From Calditrichia bacterium (GTDB lineage Bacteria; Calditrichota; Calditrichia; Calditrichales; J004), in contig JACKAO010000002.1 of assembly GCA_020635035.1 (NCBI GenBank), positions 449,707 to 513,706 on the forward strand: a stretch of DNA of 64,000 bases. The letters run 5' to 3'. The notes under the pieces were generated by a model that was given only the letters and a program-made list of their open reading frames with translations, was not told where the DNA came from and did not search any database. Shown piece by piece: positions 1-8,816 of this stretch. The position numbers were made by a program, and so were the translations under genes. How positions within the stretch are numbered: position 1 is the stretch's first letter; each line of letters begins with the position of its first letter.

Positions 1-363
1 CTTTTCGGGTCGGATCTGCTGGTAGCGCCAATCTTCGAAAAAGATGCAATTTCCAGAAAAGTTTATCTGCCGCCGGGAATATGGACAGACTACCAGACCA
101 CAGAAAAATATAACGGATCACAATGGCTGGATTTAAAAAGCCGCAAATTACCAGGGATTTTACTGGTTCGGGAAGATGCTGCAATACCACATATAAAAGT
201 GGAACAATCCACAGCATTTATGGACTGGGACAAAATTGAATGGCATGTTTATGCAGAAAAAAACACCCATCGAAGAAATGAAGTTTTATTTACACCTTTA
301 CAGAACAAATTGATAAAAGTCGGGCTGCAAAAAACAGGTGAAGAATGGCGTCAAATAAAATAA
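1..363 (+). CDS. GH31 alpha-glycosidase, C-terminal fragment
   Basis: The window opens inside a reading frame of 120 codons that ends in TAA at 361-363. Its first residues (FGSDLLVAPI, then VYLPPGIWTDY) match the strand that follows the catalytic barrel of family GH31 enzymes (alpha-glucosidase, alpha-xylosidase and relatives), where this 'G.DLLVAPI' and 'VYLP.G.W.D' pattern is typical. The rest is the C-terminal beta-sandwich. The catalytic residues lie upstream of the window, so substrate cannot be told. It probably removes terminal alpha-linked sugars from oligosaccharides in the same locus as the GH13 enzymes downstream. The next gene starts 12 bases after the stop, which suggests one transcript. 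Confidence 0.8.
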   Translation, partial: LFGSDLLVAPIFEKDAISRKVYLPPGIWTDYQTTEKYNGSQWLDLKSRKLPGILLVREDAAIPHIKVEQSTAFMDWDKIEWHVYAEKNTHRRNEVLFTPLQNKLIKVGLQKTGEEWRQIK

Positions 364-374
364 AGGCTCTGGGT

Positions 375-1280
375 ATGAAAACTACTCTTGTTGTGTTTGT
401 TTTACTCTTTACAACGATTTCCTTAAGGGCGCAGAAAATAGAAGTGTCTGGTGGGAAAGTGGTCTTTTATGAAAATTTCCAGTCACTGTATGTTGATTCC
501 AGGAGTGTTTACGTGTGGCTCCCAGCAGATTATGATCTGTTAAAAAAATATGCTGTTTTATACATGCATGACGGGCAAATGTTATTTGACAGTACTATTA
601 CCTGGAACAAGCAGGAATGGATGGTTGATGAGACGCTGGGAGAACTGCTCCGTGAGAAAAAAATAAAAGAAGTCATTGTCGTTGGAGTTGCCAATAACGG
701 GCAGAAAAGACACGCGGAATACTTTCCTGAAAAAGCACTTAAGTATTTGAAGAAAGCAGAAGCAGACAGTTTTATTAGCAAATTTCTGTATGGAAAGCCA
801 CAATCGGATGCATATCTCTCTTTTCTGGTGAAAGAATTAAAACCGTTTATTGACGGGAATTTTCCAACATTTTCAGATCAGGAAAATACATTCGTTGCCG
901 GTTCGAGTATGGGTGGTTTGATATCAATTTATGCGCTTTGTGAATACCCGGATGTTTTTTATGGCGCGGCCTGTCTTTCAACACACTGGACTGGAAAATA
1001 CACTGCCGATAACAACCCCATTCCTGCAGCAATCAGTGAGTATCTCACAAAAAACCTGCCTGAACCGCAAAGCCATAAAATTTATTTTGATTTCGGATCA
1101 GAAACATTGGACAGCCTGTACAAGCCATATCAAATCGAAGTAGATAAAATTTTAATTTCAAAGGGATTTTCAGCAAAAAACTGGCTTACAAAAGAATTCC
1201 CGGGAGATGATCATTCTGAAAGAGCATGGGCAGGGAGACTCGCAGTTCCCCTTACGTTTTTGCTGAGAAAACAGGATTAA
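375..1280 (+). CDS. CE1-type esterase (enterochelin-esterase-like alpha/beta hydrolase), secreted
   Basis: Alpha/beta hydrolase of the putative-esterase family (PF00756-like). The start at 375 gives a clean signal peptide (MKTTLVVFVLLFTTISLRAQ); an in-frame ATG at 345 would overlap the upstream stop and add ten residues before the signal. The nucleophile elbow is GSSMGG with Ser178, and a late DDHSERAW motif carries the likely catalytic His280. The family includes feruloyl and acetyl-xylan esterases and trehalose-ester hydrolases; the substrate here is unknown. Position between a GH31 tail and other carbohydrate genes suggests it removes ester groups from a polysaccharide or a glycoconjugate in the periplasm or outside the cell. 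The next gene starts 2 bases after the stop. Confidence 0.82.
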   Translation: MKTTLVVFVLLFTTISLRAQKIEVSGGKVVFYENFQSLYVDSRSVYVWLPADYDLLKKYAVLYMHDGQMLFDSTITWNKQEWMVDETLGELLREKKIKEVIVVGVANNGQKRHAEYFPEKALKYLKKAEADSFISKFLYGKPQSDAYLSFLVKELKPFIDGNFPTFSDQENTFVAGSSMGGLISIYALCEYPDVFYGAACLSTHWTGKYTADNNPIPAAISEYLTKNLPEPQSHKIYFDFGSETLDSLYKPYQIEVDKILISKGFSAKNWLTKEFPGDDHSERAWAGRLAVPLTFLLRKQD

Positions 1281-1282
1281 AA

Positions 1283-2287
1283 ATGAATTCATCAGACCGT
1301 GTAAAGAAACGACTTCGTGGCGAAGATGTTGACCGTCCGCCTAATTTTGACATTTTCATGACCTTTGCCGCACATTATATTAAACAACCCTTATCTAAAT
1401 ATTACCTGGATTATCGCGTTCTTGTTGATGCCAACATGGCTATGGTTGAGAATTTTGAAGCAGATTTATTTCAGGCGATATCCGATCCATACCGTGAAGC
1501 ATTTGATTTCGGAGCACAGATCGAATTTCCGCAGGATGGTTTGCCCGTGTCGGTAAAGCCTTTAGTCGATACACCTGAAAAGCTTAAAACCCTGACAAAA
1601 CCTGACCCATCATGTGGTAAACGTATGTCCGATCGCTTAGAAGCCATACACCTGATGCAGGAAAAAAGTGCCGGGACTATTCCTGTTATGGGTTGGGTGG
1701 AAGGTGCCCTTGCTGAAGCCGTTGATTTGCGTGGTATGACAAATATCATGATGGATATCTATGAACGGCCTGAATGGCTGAAAGAGTTCCTGGAATTTAT
1801 TGTTGAAGTTGAAATTGATTTTGCCCGTGCGCAGGTAGATGCCGGAGCAGATATCATTGGATTGGGAGACGCAGTTGCCTCGCAGATTTCCCCGGAGATG
1901 TATTCTGAATTTGCCCTGCCTTATGAACAGCGTATTTTTGAAGCAGTCAAAAATATGGGCGCCATTGCCCGTTTACATATCTGTGGTAACACATCTGCTA
2001 TTGTGCCACTAATGGTTGAAAGCTATGCAGATATCATTGATCTTGACTGGATGGTTGATATGAGAGATGCTTCGCAAAGGTTCCACCATAAAGTTTCATT
2101 TTGTGGTAATTTCGATCCGGTGGCGGTTATGCTGAACGGATCGGAAGCGGATGTCTTCAGCGCAACAGTCAGTTGTATGAAAGCAGGGGGCAATAATTGT
2201 TTCAGTGGAGCTGGCTGTGAGATTCCGGATGGGACACCTGTTTTGAACTTGCTGGCTCAAAACAGGGCATTAAAACAAAAAAAATGA
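1283..2287 (+). CDS. Uroporphyrinogen decarboxylase/MtaA-family protein (methyltransferase-like)
   Basis: A 334-residue TIM-barrel protein of the UroD superfamily. It lacks the N-terminal RPVPxWxMRQAGR-type signature of true HemE. Instead it has the pattern of the corrinoid-dependent methyltransferase branch (MtaA, MtbA, CmuA type): LHICGN with His232 and Cys234, and GCEIPDGTP with Cys312. In that branch these residues bind the zinc that activates a thiol such as coenzyme M. The start at 1283 (MNSSDRVKKRL) was chosen over an earlier in-frame ATG at 1226 that lies inside the esterase gene. It follows the esterase by 2 bases, so is probably co-transcribed, although no corrinoid protein lies nearby. 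A role as demethylase or in O-methyl sugar use is possible but is inference. Confidence 0.78.
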   Translation: MNSSDRVKKRLRGEDVDRPPNFDIFMTFAAHYIKQPLSKYYLDYRVLVDANMAMVENFEADLFQAISDPYREAFDFGAQIEFPQDGLPVSVKPLVDTPEKLKTLTKPDPSCGKRMSDRLEAIHLMQEKSAGTIPVMGWVEGALAEAVDLRGMTNIMMDIYERPEWLKEFLEFIVEVEIDFARAQVDAGADIIGLGDAVASQISPEMYSEFALPYEQRIFEAVKNMGAIARLHICGNTSAIVPLMVESYADIIDLDWMVDMRDASQRFHHKVSFCGNFDPVAVMLNGSEADVFSATVSCMKAGGNNCFSGAGCEIPDGTPVLNLLAQNRALKQKK

Positions 2288-2474
2288 TAATTTTGTTCTG
2301 ATTTTTTTCTTTGGCAGGAAATTGAATTCATTTTCTGAATTTAACCCAAACACTGGATTAACCTTAAAAATATAAAAATCTGTTTTTTCTCGGATTAATT
2401 TCTTCACTATTTCCAAACAGGCAGTGCAAATCTGCTTAAGGAAAAATTGCAAAAATTATTTGATCTGCTATTTT

Positions 2475-2498
2475 TAGTAACTATATTTAGTGTTACTA
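2475..2498. promoter_or_regulatory. Operator-like inverted repeat upstream of the GH13 lipoprotein operon
   Basis: Two perfect 7-base arms, TAGTAAC at 2475-2481 and GTTACTA at 2492-2498, separated by 10 bases. The site is 46 bases before the amylase start, in a 256-bp AT-rich gap where a promoter for the run 2544-13511 must lie. Arm symmetry and place suggest a regulator site; the TrmB-type regulator at 24389 is one candidate. No experiment or family consensus was checked. Confidence 0.4.
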
Positions 2499-2543
2499 TC
2501 GTTGATTTAATATTTATTTCCCTCCAAAAGCGGATAATAACTG

Positions 2544-4355
2544 ATGATAAAAACAATGATAATTTTTGCATTTGTTCTCATCATTTCGTGTAAGCAGAAG
2601 GAAATTCCTAAGCATCCAGAATGGGTAAAAGATGCTATATTTTATCAAATTTTTCCTGAACGTTTTAACAATGCTGACAGAACAAATGATCCAACACTTG
2701 AAAGTCTGACAGGTTCCTGGCCTTATGATACTAAAAGTGCATGGCATATAAATCCCTGGACAGCCGATTGGTATAAGCTTCAGCCATGGGAAGAAGCAAA
2801 TGGCAGGGGATTTAATTACAACTCCCAGCGCCGCAGGTTTGGTGGTGATATACAGGGAGTTATTGACAAACTGGATTATTTGTCCGATTTAGGAATCAAT
2901 ACGATTTATTTAAACCCAATCTTTCATGCCCCTTCACTTCATAAATACGATGCAGCTTATTATCATCATGTCGATGCTTTTTTTGGTCCGGATCCGCAGG
3001 CTGATCTTGAATTAATTAAAAATGAAGATCACGGCAATCCTGAAAAATGGGTTTGGACAAATGCTGATAAATTATTTCTTAAATTAGTTGAAACTGCTCA
3101 TAGAAAAGGTATTCGTATTATTCTGGATGGTGTGTTTAATCATACCGGAACGCAGTTTTGGGCTTTTAAAGATATTGTAAAAAATGGCCCGCAATCTGAA
3201 TACAAAGACTGGTATACAATCAAGAGTTGGGATGATCCAGCAACCGAAGAGAATGAATTTGATTATGCAGGATGGGTTGGTGTAAAAGATTTGCCGGAGC
3301 TTAAAGAAGATGAATATGGATTGATTAAACCAGTGCGGGACCATGTTTTTGCTGTTGTAAAACGCTGGATGGATCCTAACAATGATGGTAATCCGGAAGA
3401 TGGCATTGATGGCTGGCGACTTGATGTGGCTGAAATGGTCAGTCACAATTTCTGGAAAAAATTCCGTACACACGTTAAATCAATCAATCCTGAAGCTTAT
3501 ATCACAGGAGAGATTTTTTGGGATGACTGGGCAAATAAAAAAATGATGGATCCAGAACCCTGGTTACGCGGTGACCAGTTTGATGGTGTGATGAATTATC
3601 GCTGGTCTTCGCAAATGACACAATTTTTTATTGATAACAAAACAAAAATCTCTGCAGGCGAGTTTGTAAATAATTTAAAAAATCTTGATACTTCTTATGC
3701 TCCGGAAACACGCTATCAGCTTTTAAATCTGATGGATAGCCATGATACTGATCGTCTGGCATCTAATGTTGTTAACCCGGATCTGTTTTTTGATAAACAT
3801 GTAGGGCTGAACGGAAATCCTTCCTATGATGTAAGAAAACCCAATGCAGAAGAATGGCAGGTTGTCCGTCTGATTGCAAAGGTTCAAATGACCTTTCCCG
3901 GACCACCAATGATTTATTATGGCACTGAATCAGGCATGTGGGGTGGAGATGATCCGGATGAAAGAAAACCTATGGTATGGCCTGAATTTGAATATGAAAC
4001 AGAAATTGCTAATGAAAGCAAAACTCCGCGCCCGGCTGATCCTGTAAAATTTGATTCATCATTATTTAATTTTTATAAAGAAATTATTCATTTAAGAAAC
4101 CAGGAATCGGCTCTTCGTTTAGGAGATTTTGAATTCGTCTACACAAATAATGAAACAGATAATTTCGCCTACACCAGAACTTATAAAGGTGAGATAATTT
4201 TGTGCATAGTGAATAATTCAAATGAAAAGCAAGATTTTAGCCACGATTTAATTTTAAAAAACTCCTGGGTTAATCTTGAAGATGGTAATAACATTGCAGT
4301 AAATTCAATTCAAATAAACCCGAAATCAGTATTAATTTTAAAAAATCAGAAATAG
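2544..4355 (+). CDS. GH13 alpha-amylase-family lipoprotein
   Basis: A 603-residue GH13 enzyme acting on alpha-1,4/1,6 glucans. The signal sequence ends in a lipobox (IISC, Cys16), so it should be a lipoprotein. All four GH13 regions are present: region I DGVFNHTG (Asp195), region II GWRLDVAEM with nucleophile Asp294, region III GEIFW with acid/base Glu323, and region IV DSHDTDR with Asp401. The N-terminal layout (VKDAIFYQIFPERF) resembles cyclomaltodextrinase/neopullulanase-type enzymes, but the exact bond specificity is not clear. The C-terminal beta domain is complete. The next gene begins on the base after its TAG, so the two are translationally close. Likely role: cleavage of malto-oligosaccharides at the cell surface or in the periplasm. 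Confidence 0.9.
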   Translation: MIKTMIIFAFVLIISCKQKEIPKHPEWVKDAIFYQIFPERFNNADRTNDPTLESLTGSWPYDTKSAWHINPWTADWYKLQPWEEANGRGFNYNSQRRRFGGDIQGVIDKLDYLSDLGINTIYLNPIFHAPSLHKYDAAYYHHVDAFFGPDPQADLELIKNEDHGNPEKWVWTNADKLFLKLVETAHRKGIRIILDGVFNHTGTQFWAFKDIVKNGPQSEYKDWYTIKSWDDPATEENEFDYAGWVGVKDLPELKEDEYGLIKPVRDHVFAVVKRWMDPNNDGNPEDGIDGWRLDVAEMVSHNFWKKFRTHVKSINPEAYITGEIFWDDWANKKMMDPEPWLRGDQFDGVMNYRWSSQMTQFFIDNKTKISAGEFVNNLKNLDTSYAPETRYQLLNLMDSHDTDRLASNVVNPDLFFDKHVGLNGNPSYDVRKPNAEEWQVVRLIAKVQMTFPGPPMIYYGTESGMWGGDDPDERKPMVWPEFEYETEIANESKTPRPADPVKFDSSLFNFYKEIIHLRNQESALRLGDFEFVYTNNETDNFAYTRTYKGEIILCIVNNSNEKQDFSHDLILKNSWVNLEDGNNIAVNSIQINPKSVLILKNQK

Positions 4356-6026
4356 ATGATTCAAAAATCGTTAACATTAATATTTGCAGTATTTTTATTT
4401 TTTATCAATTCCTGTTCGAATAAAAATGAAGATGTACTTGCCCAGATTGGTGATACAGAAATACAAATTGACGAGTTTGTAAATCGACTTAAAGAAGTAA
4501 GACAAAGTTCAAACTTGCCTGACAATGGGCAGATTCGAAATACTGTGTTCAATGAACTTTTAAATGAGAATCTTTTTATTAGCGAAGCGAAAAGGATTGG
4601 ACTAGATAAAGATTCAATTGCGGTAAAGGAAATAGAAAAAATCAAAATTAAAAAATCTCTGGATAGTTTTATTGACCAAAACGTTTTTTCAAATTTTAAT
4701 ATCTCGGATGATGAACTGAAAAAATATTTTGTGCTTTCATCAAGCAAGGTGAAAGCTCGTCATTTATATGCACCTTCTTATGAAGAAGCAGATTCACTTT
4801 ATGAACTCTTAAAAAACGGTGATACATTTGACAATTTGGCCCAAACTGTTTTTAAAGATCCGGCTTTAAGTAAAACAGGTGGTGATTTAGGTTATTTTTC
4901 TTATGATGATATGGACTATGCTTTTGCAGAAAAGGCATTTTCCATGAAAGAAGGCGAAATTTCAAAGCCTGTGAAAACAAAATATGGCTATAGCATAATT
5001 AAAGTTGAAGACAGAATCGGAAATCCTTTCCCCACGGAGATAGAGTTTCTAAAACAAAAAAACAAGCTTTATAAAGAATACAAAGCGCGAAAAAAAGATA
5101 TTCTTGCAATGAATTATGTTGATTCACTATCGGAATCATTAAACATTAGCTTCAATCAGGAAGGATTAGCCTTAGTATTTTCATTAGTCGGGAGAAGCGG
5201 ACTCCAAAACCAAGACCTGGAGCAAAATAACTGGAAGATCTTTGACCCATCTAATGGAAATAAATTATTATTAAGATTTGAACAGACCGAGTGGACAATC
5301 AACGAATTTTTAGAGAAGGCTCAATTCACTTCTGAAAGACAAAGGAAATCAATAAAGACCCGTGAAAATCTTAAAGATTTCATTTCAGGTATCATTGTAA
5401 GACAGCTTTTAATTAAAAAAGCAGAAAAGCAAGGGCTGACAACTACAAGCGAGTTTAATGAAGCGTTTAAAAAAGAATTTGATTTGTTTCTGATAAAAAG
5501 GATTAAAGATAAAATTAGGTCAGAAATGTCTTTTACTGATGCGGAAATGAAATCATTCTATAATGATAATGAGTATTTGTTCAGAGAATCATCTAAGGTA
5601 AATGTTAGCGAAATTATAGTAGACAATGAAAATATCGCAATTGATATTTATAAAAAATTAAATGATGGAAGGAAATTTGACGATCTTGCAAAAAAATACT
5701 CAATAAATAAATATACTGCTGTTCAAGGGGGCGAAGTCGGCTATGTAACCGCAGAAGATTTAGGGCCTTTTTCAAGTGAAATATTTTCGTTAAATAAAAA
5801 TGAATGGAAAGGTCCATTTAAAAAGGGAAGTTATTATTTTTTTCTGAAGAGTAATGGAAAAATAGATGGCAATCTTGTTGATTTTGAAAAAGCAAAACCT
5901 GCAATAAAAGAAAAACTTGTTGCTGATAATTACACTTCTGCTATAAATAATGAGTTAAAAAAAATACGTAAGAACATAAAAGTAACAGCATATCCTGAAA
6001 AGTTAAGAAATATCAGGTATAATTAA
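4356..6026 (+). CDS. SurA/PpiC-type peptidyl-prolyl isomerase lipoprotein with two parvulin domains
   Basis: A 556-residue lipoprotein (lipobox NSC at Cys20). Two parvulin rotamase domains are visible: about residues 130-225 (VKARHLYAP ... GGDLGYFSYDDM ... KYGYSIIKVED) and about 390-495 (VNVSEIIVD ... GGEVGYVTAEDLGPFSSEIF). A SurA-like N-terminal helical region (residues 25-125) precedes them. Such proteins help fold outer-membrane barrels. It sits directly between a GH13 lipoprotein and a TonB receptor gene, so a dedicated folding helper for the receptor or PorV is plausible. Start is fixed by the adjacent TAG (4353-4355). Confidence 0.88.
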   Translation: MIQKSLTLIFAVFLFFINSCSNKNEDVLAQIGDTEIQIDEFVNRLKEVRQSSNLPDNGQIRNTVFNELLNENLFISEAKRIGLDKDSIAVKEIEKIKIKKSLDSFIDQNVFSNFNISDDELKKYFVLSSSKVKARHLYAPSYEEADSLYELLKNGDTFDNLAQTVFKDPALSKTGGDLGYFSYDDMDYAFAEKAFSMKEGEISKPVKTKYGYSIIKVEDRIGNPFPTEIEFLKQKNKLYKEYKARKKDILAMNYVDSLSESLNISFNQEGLALVFSLVGRSGLQNQDLEQNNWKIFDPSNGNKLLLRFEQTEWTINEFLEKAQFTSERQRKSIKTRENLKDFISGIIVRQLLIKKAEKQGLTTTSEFNEAFKKEFDLFLIKRIKDKIRSEMSFTDAEMKSFYNDNEYLFRESSKVNVSEIIVDNENIAIDIYKKLNDGRKFDDLAKKYSINKYTAVQGGEVGYVTAEDLGPFSSEIFSLNKNEWKGPFKKGSYYFFLKSNGKIDGNLVDFEKAKPAIKEKLVADNYTSAINNELKKIRKNIKVTAYPEKLRNIRYN

Positions 6027-6039
6027 CCAAGGTGAACTA

Positions 6040-8802
6040 ATGGCAAAAAAACTACTTCAAAGTTTCATATTAGTCCTGATTTTTACATGTATTCCTTTCT
6101 CTTTGTTTGCACAAAGCACGGGAAAACTTGTTGGTTTGATTACTGACGCAGAAACAGATGAACCACTTATTGGTGCAAATATATACTTGGATGGTACATC
6201 TCTTGGTGCAGCTACAGGTTTGGATGGTTCATATGTTATTTTAAGGATACCACCCGGAAAATACAGTGTAATCATCGAATTTTTAGGCTATAAAAAAATT
6301 ACATACACAGATGTGGAAGTACTTACTGACCTGACAACGCGATTAGACGTTGAAATGCAGGCAGAGCTGATGGAAGGCGAAGAAATTGTTGTTGTTGCTG
6401 AGAAAAAAGTAATACGCAAAGACCTAACATCGGTAGAAGCCAGAGTACAGGCCGAAGATATTAACCGTATGGCTGTTACGGAAATTTCTGATTTACTTTC
6501 AATGCAGGCGGGCGTTGTGAAAGACGGCGGTGGCGCTATTCATATTCGTGGAGGTCGCTCTTCGGAAGTATCTTTTATGGTAAATGGTATTTCCATTACA
6601 GATGATTTTTACAGAACACAATCTTTACAAATTGAAAATGAATCCATTCAGGAGTTGCAGGTTATCAGCGGGACATTCAATGCGGAATATGGAAATGCCA
6701 TGAGTGGAATTGTAAATATAGTTACCAAAACAGGCGGTAAAGAAATTAAAGCCAATCTTGATGTCTGGAGTGGCGATTATTTAAGCTCAAGGAAAGAAAT
6801 ATTCTGGAATATTGATGATATAAATCCCTTTGCTAACTATAATCTTCAAGGAACAATAAGCGGGTCTATTGTTCCTGAAAAAGTAACCTTTTTTGCATCA
6901 GCACGAAGATGGTATGATGATGGTTATCTGTACGCACCCCTGGCATACTATCCTGGTAAATGGGAAGATATTGGCGGTGAAGTTCAAGGTGTAAGAGTAG
7001 AGGGTGATAGCAGTGCAGTTTCAATGAATTATCGGGATCGATGGAGCGGGCAGTTTACTGTATCCTGGAATATATTATCAGAGTTGGAGTTGAATGTTGA
7101 TTTTTTCGGTAACACTGAAAAAAGAAAAAACTATAATCATTATTACAGGTGGAACCCTAATGGCTATCGCGGAGATGAAGAATACGGTTATACCTCGATT
7201 GCAAAGTTAACGCATACTTTAAACAACACTACTTTTCATGAATTAACCCTTTCCTATCGTTATAATCAGCTTGATTCAAAATTATATGATTCGTTAACAG
7301 ACTCGAGGTATCTGCAATCATCAGATTCAGCATTTATTACTCCGGGAAACAGTTTTTCCGTTGGCGGCACAGATCTGGGGTGGTTTGAACGAAATAGTCA
7401 AAGCCAGATTTTTAAATATGATTTAACCAGCCAGGTTACAAAACGTCATCAGGTTAAAACAGGTCTTGAATTAAAACTGGACAAAGTTTTTTACAATGAT
7501 ATCAACCTTGAATTTGAAGAAAACGATTTTGGTGTAAGAGTGCCTGTGGTAAGAGATAAAACAAAGCTTTCACACACAGAATTAACAAGGGAACCAATCA
7601 AATTTGCAGCCTACATTCAGGACAAAATAGAATTTGAAAGTTTAATTGTTAATGTTGGGTTGAGATACGACTATTTTGATCCTAATGGTAAAATTCCAAG
7701 TGATTTTCGGGACCCAAATATCTACGCTCCATTAAGATTAATCAATAAATATAATGATTTGAATGGTGATGGAGAAATTGGTTTTGACGAACTTAATGAT
7801 AACAATCTAAAATCACTTGATGCAAGGGAAGCTTATTGGTGGAAAAATACAAAAGTTAAAACACAATTAAGTCCGCGCTTAGGTGTTGCATATCCAATCT
7901 CAGCGGATGGTGTTATTCACTTTTCTTATGGAATTTTCCAACAGATTCCGCAATATTCTCAACTATATGTTGGTGATGAATTGAAAGTAAGCAGTGGAAC
8001 GGGTACATACGGCCCTTACGGTAATCCTGATTTGGAACCGCAGGTAACTACCATGTATGAATTGGGGTTACAACAAAAATTTACAGACAACCTTTCAGTT
8101 GATTTAACAGGTTACTACAGGGATATAAGAAATTGGGTAACAACAGCTTCTCCACTGAAAACGGTTCTGCCCAGTGTTACCTACGTAAGATATACAAACC
8201 GCGATTTTGCAAATGTACGCGGGATAACATTAGCCCTTCATCGTTTTTTTGCAAACCATTATGCCTTTAACCTGGATTACACTTTTCAAATAGCTGAAGG
8301 TACAAATTCAGACCCCAATCAGGAATTTTTTGCATTACAGGGTGGAGCTGCACCTACAAGAATCTTAACGCCGCTTGATTGGGACCAGAGACACACAGTT
8401 AATGGTAATCTCTTTGTTGGCGGAGATGATTGGGGACTTGATATAATTGGACGTTATCAGTCAGGACAACCGTATACACCATCATCATCGACTGCTGTTC
8501 AGTCCGGTCAGAATGTTCAGGGATCCATTCCAAAAAACAGCCGCTATAAACCGATTCAGTTTAATGTGGATACAAATTTTTTCAAAAATTTTGATGTTTC
8601 CGGAGTTGCATTACAATTTTACATTAAAATATTTAACCTTCTTGATAACGATAATCCCAATGGTATTTTCTCGGATACAGGGTTACCAGATTTTTCATTG
8701 CAGGAACTGATTATTACAGATGCTGCTCCTACATGGTTTATTCATCCAGAATACTATTCTCCACCACGTAAGATTATTGTCGGAACCAAAATAAGCCTTT
8801 AA
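6040..8802 (+). CDS. TonB-dependent outer-membrane receptor with carboxypeptidase-like regulatory domain
   Basis: 920 residues with signal peptide (MAKKLLQSFILVLIFTCIPF...FAQS). After it comes a carboxypeptidase-D regulatory-like beta domain (about 28-110: GLITDAETDEPLIGANIYLDG...), then a TonB plug (about 135-235: VSDLLSMQAG-type start, IHIRGGRSSEVSFMVNGI, YGNAMSGIVNIVTKTGG), and a 22-strand-type barrel ending in an aromatic-poor ISL terminus. It resembles SusC-like receptors in domain order but no SusD partner is present; the next gene is a large secreted protein of another type. Likely imports oligosaccharides released by the locus enzymes. SD-like AGGTGA precedes the ATG, 13 bases after the upstream stop. 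Confidence 0.9.
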   Translation: MAKKLLQSFILVLIFTCIPFSLFAQSTGKLVGLITDAETDEPLIGANIYLDGTSLGAATGLDGSYVILRIPPGKYSVIIEFLGYKKITYTDVEVLTDLTTRLDVEMQAELMEGEEIVVVAEKKVIRKDLTSVEARVQAEDINRMAVTEISDLLSMQAGVVKDGGGAIHIRGGRSSEVSFMVNGISITDDFYRTQSLQIENESIQELQVISGTFNAEYGNAMSGIVNIVTKTGGKEIKANLDVWSGDYLSSRKEIFWNIDDINPFANYNLQGTISGSIVPEKVTFFASARRWYDDGYLYAPLAYYPGKWEDIGGEVQGVRVEGDSSAVSMNYRDRWSGQFTVSWNILSELELNVDFFGNTEKRKNYNHYYRWNPNGYRGDEEYGYTSIAKLTHTLNNTTFHELTLSYRYNQLDSKLYDSLTDSRYLQSSDSAFITPGNSFSVGGTDLGWFERNSQSQIFKYDLTSQVTKRHQVKTGLELKLDKVFYNDINLEFEENDFGVRVPVVRDKTKLSHTELTREPIKFAAYIQDKIEFESLIVNVGLRYDYFDPNGKIPSDFRDPNIYAPLRLINKYNDLNGDGEIGFDELNDNNLKSLDAREAYWWKNTKVKTQLSPRLGVAYPISADGVIHFSYGIFQQIPQYSQLYVGDELKVSSGTGTYGPYGNPDLEPQVTTMYELGLQQKFTDNLSVDLTGYYRDIRNWVTTASPLKTVLPSVTYVRYTNRDFANVRGITLALHRFFANHYAFNLDYTFQIAEGTNSDPNQEFFALQGGAAPTRILTPLDWDQRHTVNGNLFVGGDDWGLDIIGRYQSGQPYTPSSSTAVQSGQNVQGSIPKNSRYKPIQFNVDTNFFKNFDVSGVALQFYIKIFNLLDNDNPNGIFSDTGLPDFSLQELIITDAAPTWFIHPEYYSPPRKIIVGTKISL

Positions 8803-8816
8803 AGATGGGACAAAAA

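Noticed and set aside
1283..2287. Uroporphyrinogen decarboxylase (hemE) call
   Set aside because: N-terminal HemE signature absent; Cys/His zinc ligands of the MtaA branch are present.
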